Assembly (NCBI RefSeq): GCF_000470315.2
Contig: NZ_CBRF02000020.1
Location: 1 to 64,000 of the forward strand
Source of the DNA: Psychromonas sp. SP041
Lineage (GTDB): Bacteria > Pseudomonadota > Gammaproteobacteria > Enterobacterales > Psychromonadaceae
Direction: 5' to 3'
Length of the DNA stretch: 64,000 bases
Positions 1 to 8,546 of the stretch are shown piece after piece. The position numbers were made by a program, and so were the translations under genes. The notes under the pieces were generated by a model that saw only the letters and a program-made list of their open reading frames with translations, was not told where the DNA came from and did not search any database. Numbering within the stretch: the stretch's first letter is position 1; every line of letters begins with the position of its first letter.

Positions 1-57
1 TTGTGCAACTTCTAATTTAAATTCGGGTGAATAAGTTGGTCTTGTTTGTTTTGTCAT
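1..57 (-). CDS. IS3-family transposase OrfA, N-terminal fragment
   Basis: Nineteen codons are visible, starting at ATG 57-55 and running off the window edge: MTKQTRPTYSPEFKLEVAQ. The pattern of a basic, Thr-rich start followed by YSPEFKLE-A is the standard opening of IS3/IS911-type OrfA proteins, which carry an N-terminal helix-turn-helix that binds the element ends and are fused to OrfB (the DDE integrase) by programmed frameshifting. Nothing more of the gene can be seen, so whether the element is intact is unknown. Confidence 0.75.
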   Translation of the reverse strand, partial: MTKQTRPTYSPEFKLEVAQ

Positions 58-100
58 ATTAATACCTGATTAGTTAAAGTGAGTTTATCACCTCTAATCA
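1..100 (-). mobile_element. End of an IS3-family insertion sequence (partial)
   Basis: The minus strand enters the window with the first codons of an IS3-type OrfA at 57-1. Upstream of its start codon, the sequence up to position 100 reads on the minus strand as TGATTAGAGGTGATAAACTC, which begins with TGA as IS3-family termini usually do. I therefore place the outer end of the element at about position 100. The opposite end, and any target duplication, lie outside the window, so the exact boundary is an inference. Confidence 0.55.
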
Positions 101-114
101 GATGGCCAAATTCA

Positions 115-505
115 TTATGCCACTACACATGCTTCAGCTTGCAGGGATTCTGGTGTTAGGTTTGATCCTTTGACCTTATTCTTTTGACCTTCGTTATCAA
201 AGTAAAAAGCACAAAACAACCAATACACAAAAGATCTGCAAGCTAAAGCGTGCGCCCCGAGTAATCGAACATAGAATTTAAATACAACAACCACAATCAA
301 CACACAAAAGATCTGCAAGCTAAAGCGTGCGCCCCGAGTAATCGAACATAGAATTTAAATACAACAACCACAATCAACACAAAAAACATCTGCAAGCTAA
401 AGCGTGCGCCCCGAGTAATCGAACATAGAATTTAAATACAACAACCACAATCAACACAAAAATCATCTGCAAGCTAAAGCGTGCGCCCCAAGTAACAAAC
501 CTAAA
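115..505. repeat. REP-related block with a 77-bp tandem repeat (about four copies)
   Basis: A plus-orientation REP core (GCTTCAGCTTGCAG) lies at about 131-144. Four minus-orientation REP cores (CTGCAAGCTAAAGCGTGCGC) then begin at about 235, 312, 389 and 466, exactly 77 bp apart. The intervening 54 bp are also nearly identical between copies, so the whole 77-bp unit has been duplicated in tandem. The last copy degenerates after about 495. Open frames crossing this block are not credible genes. The block sits between the IS3 end and the damaged 3' end of the metallo-beta-lactamase gene. Confidence 0.9.
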
Positions 506-541
506 ATATAAAAAATAGCTCTGACTTCGGATGCACACTTT

Positions 542-1531
542 CTAGTGTTTAGGTTCATGCCTTTGACCTCGGTGGGTATCAACCATATACAAACTATCAA
601 AGTTTAGAAGTTGCCTCCCTTGTTTTACACGCATTTTAGCTTCAGCATCCCACAGCGTCTGAAAATGTTGATAATGCTCAGTGAATTTAGCGGCCATCGG
701 AGAATCGACAATCACTTCAATATCAGCCAGCTTCTTAAACTTAGCCTTCGCGGTGATCTGCTCTAACTCATAAAGCAACTCTTGTGTGCGACCAATACTA
801 AAAGCAGGAATAATCACCACACCATTATCACTAATCGCTTTAATTAATACCTTTTCTAAACTCTTAGCTCGGTCACGTCGTCCTTGATGGTTCTTATCAC
901 CGTAAGTACTTTCAATAACGACAACATCCGCTTTATAAGGACTTTTAGGAGAAGCGAGTAAGGGAGAATAAGTTGCGCCAAGATCCCCTGAAAAAACAAC
1001 GTGTTTAGCAGTCTGATCAGAGCCCTTAACATCAGCCTTAACGTCTATTTCAATATAAGCAGAACCAAGAATATGTCCTGCAGGTTGGAACTTAACTTTC
1101 GTGCGACTCGCCTCCTTTAGCGTCACCTCAAACCATTGTTGATAAGGCACCGCAATCAACTGCTCCTTTAAACGAGCCAAGCAGGCTTTAATAATCGATT
1201 GATTACGTGTGACTCCTACTTTCAGCGCATCTTCAATCACCATCGGCAACAAAGCCGCAGTAGCTTCTGTGGCGATGATCGGCCCGTTAAACCCTGCTGC
1301 TAATAAATATGGCAATCGCCCCACATGGTCAATGTGACAATGCGTTACTAACAAAGCTTGAACCGTACTAATATCAAACTCGATAGATAACAAATCATCG
1401 TCACCTCGGCCAGACGTTTCAGCACCTTGAAACAAACCACAATCAACTAGCAAACTATTATTAACGTCAACAATCAACTGATGACAAGAACCAGTCACCC
1501 CATTAACCGCACCATGATGAAGAATTTTCAT
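542..1531 (-). pseudogene. MBL-fold/beta-CASP RNA-processing hydrolase, C-terminally truncated
   Basis: The 329-residue product has the metallo-beta-lactamase motif THCHIDH (His64, His66, Asp68, His69), a GHILGSA segment, FSGDLG and the ESTYG motif of the beta-CASP group (predicted zinc-dependent RNA exonucleases/endonucleases). Related proteins are usually about 450-460 residues and end with a beta-CASP region containing a GSGMCxGGR-like motif. Here the reading frame is collinear with the family up to ...FDSLYMVDTH and then changes to RGQRHEPKH and stops. The nucleotides at this junction (CGAGGTCAAA) also occur next to REP cores at 57000-57330, so REP-associated DNA appears to have replaced the 3' end. 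The metal site is present but the missing last quarter makes activity doubtful. The start MKILHHGAVNG is normal for the family. Confidence 0.75.
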
Positions 1532-1624
1532 ACCCCCTCCTATCGATTACGAATAGCATTAATCTTAATCCTATTTTTGAAAATGATATGAGAAATGGTT
1601 CACTTATGCTTAGTTTAATTGCCT

Positions 1625-2875
1625 TTAAATTGTGCTCTTTTTTAGTTCAGATTCAGATTCAATTTCTTTATTTAACTTAAATCGATACTCTTCTAGTTTC
1701 GATTTAATTACAGGCCCCTTAGGCCTTGCTAAATTAGCAAGGTTCATTAAATCAAATGCAACTTTAAGGTTATCACCCTCATTTTTAATCGCCATTTCTC
1801 GTAATAAATTAATCGTTTTTTCTTCTAATGCAGGAAATTGAAAAGATCCCTTTATTGAACAAATTCTATCTACAACATCAATTAATTTTGGTAACGAGAT
1901 GATAAAAGGAGTTCGACTTGCACTTTGTATTTGAAATGGTGAATTTTTATCATAAAGGAAAAATTCAGTAAGGTAACAATATGAAAAAACACCTTTAGCT
2001 AAACCTCTCCCCATTAAGTTCGATAACGTCAAATCGTTACTTAAAACGGGGCTAACCTCAAGATCACCAAATAGATCGATATCGATAGTTTCATGGAAGT
2101 AACCATAACCACTTAAGCTAAATTTGTGGCCATTGATCATAATACCTGAGTGGCCTTCTTTATTTTTAACTCGAAGGTAACCCACAGATAAAAGTTTAGC
2201 CGTACTAGAATTTTGTAGTAAAAAAGTATCTTTAACGTCTAGATATTTAAGCCTCATCAAGCTATTACTAAATGTTTTTATAGCGTTATTATTTTTTAAA
2301 GGTAGATCTTCAATATTAATAACTTTAAATGGCATGTTTCTACAATAACCTTGCTGCGGTTTTTGGCCAATATCTGAATCAAGTAACTCTTTACCAAGCA
2401 CAATACCAAGTGCATAAGAAGCATCATGAGTTATGTGAATGTTATCACTAAAATGGTGTCTAGAGAATGGTGTCTCATTAAGGTCTAATACACACAAGGA
2501 ATACAATCTTGAACTTTTTTTAATTTGTTCATAGTAAGTTATGGTATCTCTCTTTTTTAAATCTCTAATAGGAAAGAGAACATTTATAATTCTAGTATTA
2601 ATAGAGCTTAATAAGTAATAAAAATCTTCACATAATTGATTGTACTCTTCACCAAGGGCTTCTGAGTAAAAATTTACATCGTTAATATAATGATCAATCA
2701 AAAGTAAATCTGATGACTCTATCAATGCCTTATTATTTTCAATTGTTTTAATATGATAAAAAAAAGGGACTCTACCGGAAGACAATTGTATGACTTCATG
2801 ATCGAGCATTAATGCCTTAATAAAGCCATTCCCCCCCATTACTGAATTTGAAGTTCCAATAACGACAATTTTCAT
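1625..2875 (-). CDS. SGNH-like surface-polysaccharide locus protein with C-terminal RPxG module
   Basis: The product has 416 residues and I do not recognise a named family with certainty. The N-terminus (IVVIGTSNSVMGGNGF) resembles the first block of SGNH hydrolases, and a later SDNIHITHDASYALG segment looks like the D-x-x-H block of the same fold, so an esterase or acetyltransferase-like role on a glycan is possible. The middle (about residues 190-330) is unclassified. The last 65 residues form helices ending in ARPKGPVIKSKLEEYR, a module shared with the proteins at 6283, 11724 and 18328. It is the last gene of the minus-strand capsule locus; a GGTGAG ribosome site precedes the ATG. Substrate unknown. 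Confidence 0.5.
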   Translation of the reverse strand: MKIVVIGTSNSVMGGNGFIKALMLDHEVIQLSSGRVPFFYHIKTIENNKALIESSDLLLIDHYINDVNFYSEALGEEYNQLCEDFYYLLSSINTRIINVLFPIRDLKKRDTITYYEQIKKSSRLYSLCVLDLNETPFSRHHFSDNIHITHDASYALGIVLGKELLDSDIGQKPQQGYCRNMPFKVINIEDLPLKNNNAIKTFSNSLMRLKYLDVKDTFLLQNSSTAKLLSVGYLRVKNKEGHSGIMINGHKFSLSGYGYFHETIDIDLFGDLEVSPVLSNDLTLSNLMGRGLAKGVFSYCYLTEFFLYDKNSPFQIQSASRTPFIISLPKLIDVVDRICSIKGSFQFPALEEKTINLLREMAIKNEGDNLKVAFDLMNLANLARPKGPVIKSKLEEYRFKLNKEIESESELKKSTI

Positions 2876-2924
2876 AAATACTCACCATTTAAATTAAAAA
2901 ATGAATAACAAAATGTTAAAAGAA

Positions 2925-4244
2925 TCATATAGAAAATAATCTAAGTTTAATTTTATTAAGTAATTTAATTTTTCTTGTCCCATTAGTAGACGATTCATTA
3001 AATATAATAAGTAACTTGTTTAAGTGATCTATAAAATTAACATGGCCGGGGTTAAAAAAATATGCAGCTTTAGCAAAAGCAAAACTTGATTCAAAATCAC
3101 CTATTTCTTCAAAATAACAAGACATCTGAAAACAAACTCCACCTCTTTTCATAGGGTGAATCATGAATTTATTAATATATTTTAATAGCGCATCATCAAT
3201 TAGATTATTTTTATTGAGAGGTACAGGCTCAACCCCAAAGACATCATAGATAAAGGGATTATCGACTACTAGATTAGGATTATTTTTTAATAAAATGTAT
3301 AAGTCTTTATATAAACTTTTATTTTTACTTTTTACATGTTCAGCAATTAAATTTAAAATAGTAAAATCAGCAACCTGTCTAAGATAATCACGTTGCTCAC
3401 CTTTTTGAAATTTATTTAATAACGGAATTAAGTGTAATTGTTTATGCTCCTCGATAAACAACTTCATTTGTAAACAACTTTCATTATTTAAAGTATTAAA
3501 AGTATCTTTATTCATTAATGAATAATGTTGAGTTCCTATATTACAACTTTGTAACACAGCATCTAATTTAGTATCTAAATCGCCTAACTCAAAATAATTA
3601 CAAAGGCGTTTAAACTCTAGAGCTCCAAATGTAAAAGAAGGATTAATATTCCTATCTTTAATAACAGCCTCTACCCCTAAAACACTGAGTAAATCAGAAA
3701 TAATACTTCCCTTTATCATTAACTCTTTGTTGTAAGCTCTTAAATGAATTTTAGAGACATCAAGTGTATTAAATACTTTGTGCAAGTAAGGCCAAAAATA
3801 GTTTTCTAAATTTTTTGGAGGAACAAATTTTTGGGTTTTACCGTGGCGTTTAATACTTTGATTATAATTAGACTCTATTAACTCAATAGGATTACGAATA
3901 TAAGCGATAAACTCAGCTTCTGGGATAGCCTTACTTATCTCAGCAATATGCATGAAGAAGAACTCAGATGATAAAAGCAACATGGAATATTTACTTTCTT
4001 TAAAGCGAGCTAATAGATCCTTAACTTTTTGATAGTCAACTACCCAAGCACCATTTTCTCGTTGAGTTAATATTTGTGCTCGATTACCTGAGCTAATTTT
4101 CTCTTTTGTTAATTTATACTCAGGATATAAAATGCCATGTGCTGATATAAAATCAAACTCTTCGATTAACCAAGCTTGAATAGCAGATGTTCCAGTTTTA
4201 CCTGGCCCCGTGTGTATAACGACTCTTTTATCTATTTTATTCAT
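2925..4244 (-). CDS. Sulfotransferase-like protein with C-terminal helical repeat
   Basis: The N-terminus RVVIHTGPGKTGTSAIQ matches the 5'-phosphosulfate-binding loop of PAPS-dependent sulfotransferases, and EFIAYIRNPIELIESNYN matches the 3'-phosphate-binding segment with its Arg. The final 80 residues (YFEEIGDFESSFAFAKAAYFF) look like a TPR-type helical hairpin. I start at the ATG at 4244-4242, directly before MNKIDKRVVIH; a GTG at 4262 would add six residues and neither has a clear ribosome site. It would transfer sulfate to a glycan or act as a related glycan-modifying enzyme in the cytoplasm. Four other sulfotransferase-like genes are in the same locus. The sulfate-donor pathway is not in the window. 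Confidence 0.65.
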   Translation of the reverse strand: MNKIDKRVVIHTGPGKTGTSAIQAWLIEEFDFISAHGILYPEYKLTKEKISSGNRAQILTQRENGAWVVDYQKVKDLLARFKESKYSMLLLSSEFFFMHIAEISKAIPEAEFIAYIRNPIELIESNYNQSIKRHGKTQKFVPPKNLENYFWPYLHKVFNTLDVSKIHLRAYNKELMIKGSIISDLLSVLGVEAVIKDRNINPSFTFGALEFKRLCNYFELGDLDTKLDAVLQSCNIGTQHYSLMNKDTFNTLNNESCLQMKLFIEEHKQLHLIPLLNKFQKGEQRDYLRQVADFTILNLIAEHVKSKNKSLYKDLYILLKNNPNLVVDNPFIYDVFGVEPVPLNKNNLIDDALLKYINKFMIHPMKRGGVCFQMSCYFEEIGDFESSFAFAKAAYFFNPGHVNFIDHLNKLLIIFNESSTNGTRKIKLLNKIKLRLFSI

Positions 4245-4376
4245 CGTCAATTGAACTTTCACTTTTAAAAATATTAGTAACTAAAAATCAATTATACGTA
4301 TTAATTAATAAATTTAATACGTTAGATAGAATCGTTATTAATATACTGGATAAATTATTAAACACATTACAAGGCA

Positions 4377-6086
4377 CTATTTAACATAAAAATAAGTTGG
4401 ATTTTCATATGAAAAATTTTCAGTTAAGATTGTTAACCATGGACTATAAGCAGGATCTATGTAATTCGATAACTGCCAAGTTTTTTTCATATAATCGAGT
4501 TCTGATAAATAACGTTGGTGTTGATCAGATTCAAAATCAGAAGGGCGACTAACCGATTCATGATGGTATAATTCAATATAAGGAGACCAAATATTAAAGT
4601 ACCCTGCTGTTCTTACTTTAAGGCATAAATCAACATCATTATAGGCAACGGCTAATGACTTCTCATTTAGCCCATCAACCTGTTCAAAAACATCTTTACG
4701 TATCCCTAAACAAGCCCCTGTGACAGCACCATAATTTTGAACTAATTTCAAACGATTCATATAACCAGTATCAGTACGTTTATAGTGTTTATGCCCATGT
4801 CCGGCACACCCGCCTAGGCTGAGGATCACACCTGCATGTTGTATTGTATCATTTGGGAAATATAACTTGGCCCCAACACAACCAGTAGAAGGTCTCATTA
4901 ACTGAGAGACTATTTCAGTTAACCAATCAGGTGAAATAACTTCAATATCATTATTGAGTAAAACGAGTAAAGTCCCATTAGCTTGTTTGACAGCAAAATT
5001 ATTAATGGCAGAGTAATTAAAGGGGTAATTATAATGAAGTAAACGAATTTTTTTTTGTTCCGCCAAACTATCGAAATAACTAATCGCATCCTCATGATCC
5101 GATTGATTATCAACTAATAATATTTCGAAATTAGTATATGTTGTTTTTTCATATAATGTATCAAGGCATTGCTTAACTAGCTTTTTACCGTTTTTTGTAG
5201 GAATGATGATCGAAACTAGAGGTAGTATATTAGGTAGATTCCAATTAACTTTATAACTCCCTTCAATTAGACCTACTTCAGCAGAAGCCCCTTTTTCTTT
5301 TAAATAAATATTTAGAGCTTCTAAATCAGATTTATCAGTAAAAACATGAGATGTATTAATAGCAAATTGTTCTCTAGAAACATGATAAAGGGTATAAGCA
5401 ATATGCTGGAATAGACCTTTACTTACTTCACGTAAATATAATATACGTTGATAATGTGACTTAAAATCCAGCCATTCTTGGAGACTATTAAAGTTACATA
5501 ATCTATATAACGTCAAGTTTTCAGTATAAAAAGTAGAATAAGCAAGTTCATCATTCCACTGTGGTTTATATTGTGGAGAGTAATGCTTACCGATATCATC
5601 AATAAAATCGTGATCACAGTAAATAAGATTAGTTTCGTCAGTTATTTTATTAACAAATGCTTTAAGTGCATGTTTATGTAATCGATCACCAACGAAAACT
5701 TCACCTATAAATACACTATTACTGTTGATAGGAGCGCTACTTATAACACGAGAATCAATTAAACCTAATGCTTCTAGAACAACGTTGGGAACCACCAATA
5801 ACCAGTTAACATAACTTTGTTGTAATAAACTATTAATGGTTTGTATGTATTGGGAAATATTATAAACAGAAAAATCATCATCTAATACCAAAATAATGAG
5901 CATTTCATTATCTTTAATCGGTAATGCTTTTAACAGCTTATTTTGAGTTGATTTAACTAAGCGTTCTGGCTTATTTAAGCCATAAGGTAAATTAGTAAAA
6001 AAAAAATGATACACGTTAACTAAAAAAGGAATCTGTCTTAGTGTTTGTCGAATTGAAGTAGTATTTAAATTAAAAAAATATTTCAT
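4377..6086 (-). CDS. Family 2 glycosyltransferase
   Basis: The product has 569 residues. A GT-A family 2 domain occupies about residues 285-540: PLVSIIIPTKNG opens the fold, LLVDNQSDHED and LLVLLNNDIEVISPDWL supply the nucleotide and metal-binding DxD-like motif (NND), and YNDVDLCLKVRTAGY is the usual ED-like catalytic block (here ND). The first 280 residues form a separate, weaker GT-like region. It probably adds a sugar to the polysaccharide repeat unit at the cytoplasmic face. Donor and acceptor cannot be read from the sequence. It is preceded by a 196-bp AT-rich gap without a gene. Confidence 0.8.
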   Translation of the reverse strand: MKYFFNLNTTSIRQTLRQIPFLVNVYHFFFTNLPYGLNKPERLVKSTQNKLLKALPIKDNEMLIILVLDDDFSVYNISQYIQTINSLLQQSYVNWLLVVPNVVLEALGLIDSRVISSAPINSNSVFIGEVFVGDRLHKHALKAFVNKITDETNLIYCDHDFIDDIGKHYSPQYKPQWNDELAYSTFYTENLTLYRLCNFNSLQEWLDFKSHYQRILYLREVSKGLFQHIAYTLYHVSREQFAINTSHVFTDKSDLEALNIYLKEKGASAEVGLIEGSYKVNWNLPNILPLVSIIIPTKNGKKLVKQCLDTLYEKTTYTNFEILLVDNQSDHEDAISYFDSLAEQKKIRLLHYNYPFNYSAINNFAVKQANGTLLVLLNNDIEVISPDWLTEIVSQLMRPSTGCVGAKLYFPNDTIQHAGVILSLGGCAGHGHKHYKRTDTGYMNRLKLVQNYGAVTGACLGIRKDVFEQVDGLNEKSLAVAYNDVDLCLKVRTAGYFNIWSPYIELYHHESVSRPSDFESDQHQRYLSELDYMKKTWQLSNYIDPAYSPWLTILTENFSYENPTYFYVK

Positions 6087-6282
6087 ATTTAATAGCTATT
6101 AATATTAAGTGAGAAAAGGAAGGTAAATAATTAAAACTAGACTTGATTTCAGTATTTAATATTAAGAGAAGTAAGCTCTAACTTGATATATAAATTAAGT
6201 GATATTACCATATCAATTATTATGAAGAGTAAAAATGAAAATTATCATCATAAAACAGAATTTAAAAGGGCTATCTTTGAGT

Positions 6283-7647
6283 TTATAAACATTTCCACTC
6301 ATTCACTTTTTTCTTAATAAACACACCATTTGGTCTTTGCTCCAGAGCTTTACACATAAGAGTATAAGCGGTTTTCCTATCTCCCATTTTTTCAAAGGAA
6401 AGAGCCATATCTCTTAAAGCTTCCGCTGGTTGCGTTTTATTTGAAAAGGTTAGCTCACTGAAAACAATTTTACTATTAAGCTTAAGTATTGGTTCATCTA
6501 AACGCGCAGTCGAACCTATTAACCCCATTAACAAATTATAAATAGTTTGCCATGCAATAGAGTAAGAATTGTTCATAATCGCTTTTGACTTTTCTGATAT
6601 TATTTTCTCTTTAGGTACCACTTTAACGCTTTCATCATAACTGTGTATAAAAGTATTTAACAAACCGTTACCGTGTATCACACCCTTTATATTAGATATC
6701 ATAAAAGGGACCATGCAGCCTGTACCACTATTAGCGATAAAGAAATCGCAGACATTTGCATAAGCGATTTTTGATTTATAATCATTGTTGATTAAGTTAA
6801 CAAAATCGATAGATGTAACGGAAGAAAATTCATTTTTAATTTGATCATAAACATCATTATCTTCCACATTAATAGAGTCGTCATTTTCGTAGTTTGTCCA
6901 ACCATCAACTATGACAGTAATGCTTTTGTAAATAGTATGTAGATTTTTAATAATTTCAACATACCCATCCACTTGTTCAATCCATGATCGTTTCTGCCCC
7001 GTAACACCTAACCAAATTGTGAATTCACTTTTAACTTTCATTTTAGAAGTGTTATTTTTTAAAAAATAATGCATTTTCACTGCATCTTTATCCAAATAGT
7101 TGCCCGGCATAGTACAAGGAAAAAAATAGCACCCTTTTTTAGCGATTAACTTAAAGGTAGTTGACTCGGTATCTGAGTAAAAACAAGTATTATCAGTAAA
7201 GCAATATTCATCGATATTTTTTACTGCTGATAACTTAAAATAATTTACAAACTGATCGTAAAAATAATGATAAGGCCTTTTTTGAGAAAAAATTAAACCA
7301 TCAACTTTGGTGGAACTTGATGTTAAATCAAATTTAAGACTCCCCGCATCAATTGCTTTTTTTACAGTAGATACATCAGGCATATTCCTAGGATTGAATA
7401 AGACTCCGCTTGGTAAATAATAACCATCTATTAATTTAGTAATTTGAATGTAATACCAATGATTATTTAGTAATTCATCTGAAAAGAGAATAACGTTTGC
7501 CATTCCTTTCACTTTACTTACTCTAGGAAAAGTAGGTATATCAAGCAATGGGTGCTTGATTGAAATCGTTTTATTATCTAAAAGCTGAGAAATAAACGTC
7601 TCAGCTTTAGATGTATCAAAATCAAATAAATCGTTTATGTATATCAT
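6283..7647 (-). CDS. Glycosyltransferase-like protein of unknown family with C-terminal RPxG module
   Basis: The 454-residue product has no family I can name. Residues about 120-375 are clearly related to the C-terminal half of the 865-residue protein at 18328: both have a PYHYFY/PYHYYY segment, then WLGxxxxKRxWxEQVDxY, then VTVIxDGWTN and a DFFIxxSxT block. The last part resembles the second Rossmann domain of GT-B enzymes, so a glycosyltransferase role is my inference. Residues 405-454 form the helical module ending QRPNGVFIKKKVNEW. An ATG at 7647 with TGGA upstream is taken as the start. Confidence 0.5.
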   Translation of the reverse strand: MIYINDLFDFDTSKAETFISQLLDNKTISIKHPLLDIPTFPRVSKVKGMANVILFSDELLNNHWYYIQITKLIDGYYLPSGVLFNPRNMPDVSTVKKAIDAGSLKFDLTSSSTKVDGLIFSQKRPYHYFYDQFVNYFKLSAVKNIDEYCFTDNTCFYSDTESTTFKLIAKKGCYFFPCTMPGNYLDKDAVKMHYFLKNNTSKMKVKSEFTIWLGVTGQKRSWIEQVDGYVEIIKNLHTIYKSITVIVDGWTNYENDDSINVEDNDVYDQIKNEFSSVTSIDFVNLINNDYKSKIAYANVCDFFIANSGTGCMVPFMISNIKGVIHGNGLLNTFIHSYDESVKVVPKEKIISEKSKAIMNNSYSIAWQTIYNLLMGLIGSTARLDEPILKLNSKIVFSELTFSNKTQPAEALRDMALSFEKMGDRKTAYTLMCKALEQRPNGVFIKKKVNEWKCL

Positions 7648-7688
7648 TAAAATCCAGTTATTAGAATGACTTAAAGTCTAGCGAGTCA

Positions 7689-8537
7689 TTAAATCCACGT
7701 ATATCTTGTCGTCAATCGTTCTTTATCATTAGAAAATGCATTCTTTACAATCTGACTTTCAATCTTTTTCTTTATACTAACTTCATACTCATTTTTATAA
7801 TCTAACTTATTTAAAAAATTAATAAATTCTTGCCTATCATTTTTATCATTAGCGACTCGATCAAAATGACGCAACATTGGTGCTGTAGCTAATTTAATTG
7901 ATGTATTTACCTTAGCTTCTTGTTTGTTTTCTACTGGTAAGTTTATGCCAATGGTATTAAAAAACAAATTCACAAAACCATTTTTTTTGGTATCGTAATC
8001 TAAAAGAAAAACATTTTCGTCACCAATATGTCGAGCCCATTGATCAACCAGTAAAGGCATCTTTATAGAGGCTAACTCTCTTTCACAAAATTCAAATATA
8101 TTTTCATTCGTTTTAATTCCCCAGTTGACTTTAACCGCTTGCAAAAAAGCAGACACTAGATAGTCAGTATAGTTTCTAACCGCGACAATAACTTTTACAT
8201 TTAACCCTTTTTCTTTTGCTTCTTTAAGCATAGTAGCAATATGTTTAGGATTATCTCTGATAAGAAACTCACTAGAAACGATAGTGCTACTATTTCGGTT
8301 TAATGCAAACTCCAAAAGTAATGCCCATTGCTCTTGATATTTATCCATAGAAAAGTTCGGGTGATTGGACGCAAGATCATTATTTGCACCACCATGAACA
8401 CCATATGGAGAAAAACAAGCCTGATCACTAAGATTGGCAGGTAACTTAAAGCCCACATTTTGTATTGCACTGGTGGCCGTTTTACCGATGCCAGGGTGAA
8501 ACACGATTGTTCTAGGTTGATTTAGATTTATACTCAT
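7689..8537 (-). CDS. Sulfotransferase-like protein
   Basis: The product has 282 residues, about the usual size of a single-domain sulfotransferase. TIVFHPGIGKTATSAIQN (residues 10-27) corresponds to the PAPS 5'-phosphosulfate loop with Lys19, IVSSEFLI follows as in the paralogues at 20974 and 21911, and VKVIVAVRNYTDYLVSAF around Arg121 is the 3'-phosphate segment. It lies 9 bp downstream of the RgpF/HAD gene and is probably cotranscribed with it. Target and true reaction are unknown. Confidence 0.65.
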   Translation of the reverse strand: MSINLNQPRTIVFHPGIGKTATSAIQNVGFKLPANLSDQACFSPYGVHGGANNDLASNHPNFSMDKYQEQWALLLEFALNRNSSTIVSSEFLIRDNPKHIATMLKEAKEKGLNVKVIVAVRNYTDYLVSAFLQAVKVNWGIKTNENIFEFCERELASIKMPLLVDQWARHIGDENVFLLDYDTKKNGFVNLFFNTIGINLPVENKQEAKVNTSIKLATAPMLRHFDRVANDKNDRQEFINFLNKLDYKNEYEVSIKKKIESQIVKNAFSNDKERLTTRYTWI

Positions 8538-8546
8538 ACTTTATAA

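Noticed and set aside
115-318. A 67-residue minus-strand frame next to the IS3 end
   Set aside because: It overlaps REP units and contains the same LGAHALACRSF read-through of the repeat core as other REP blocks.
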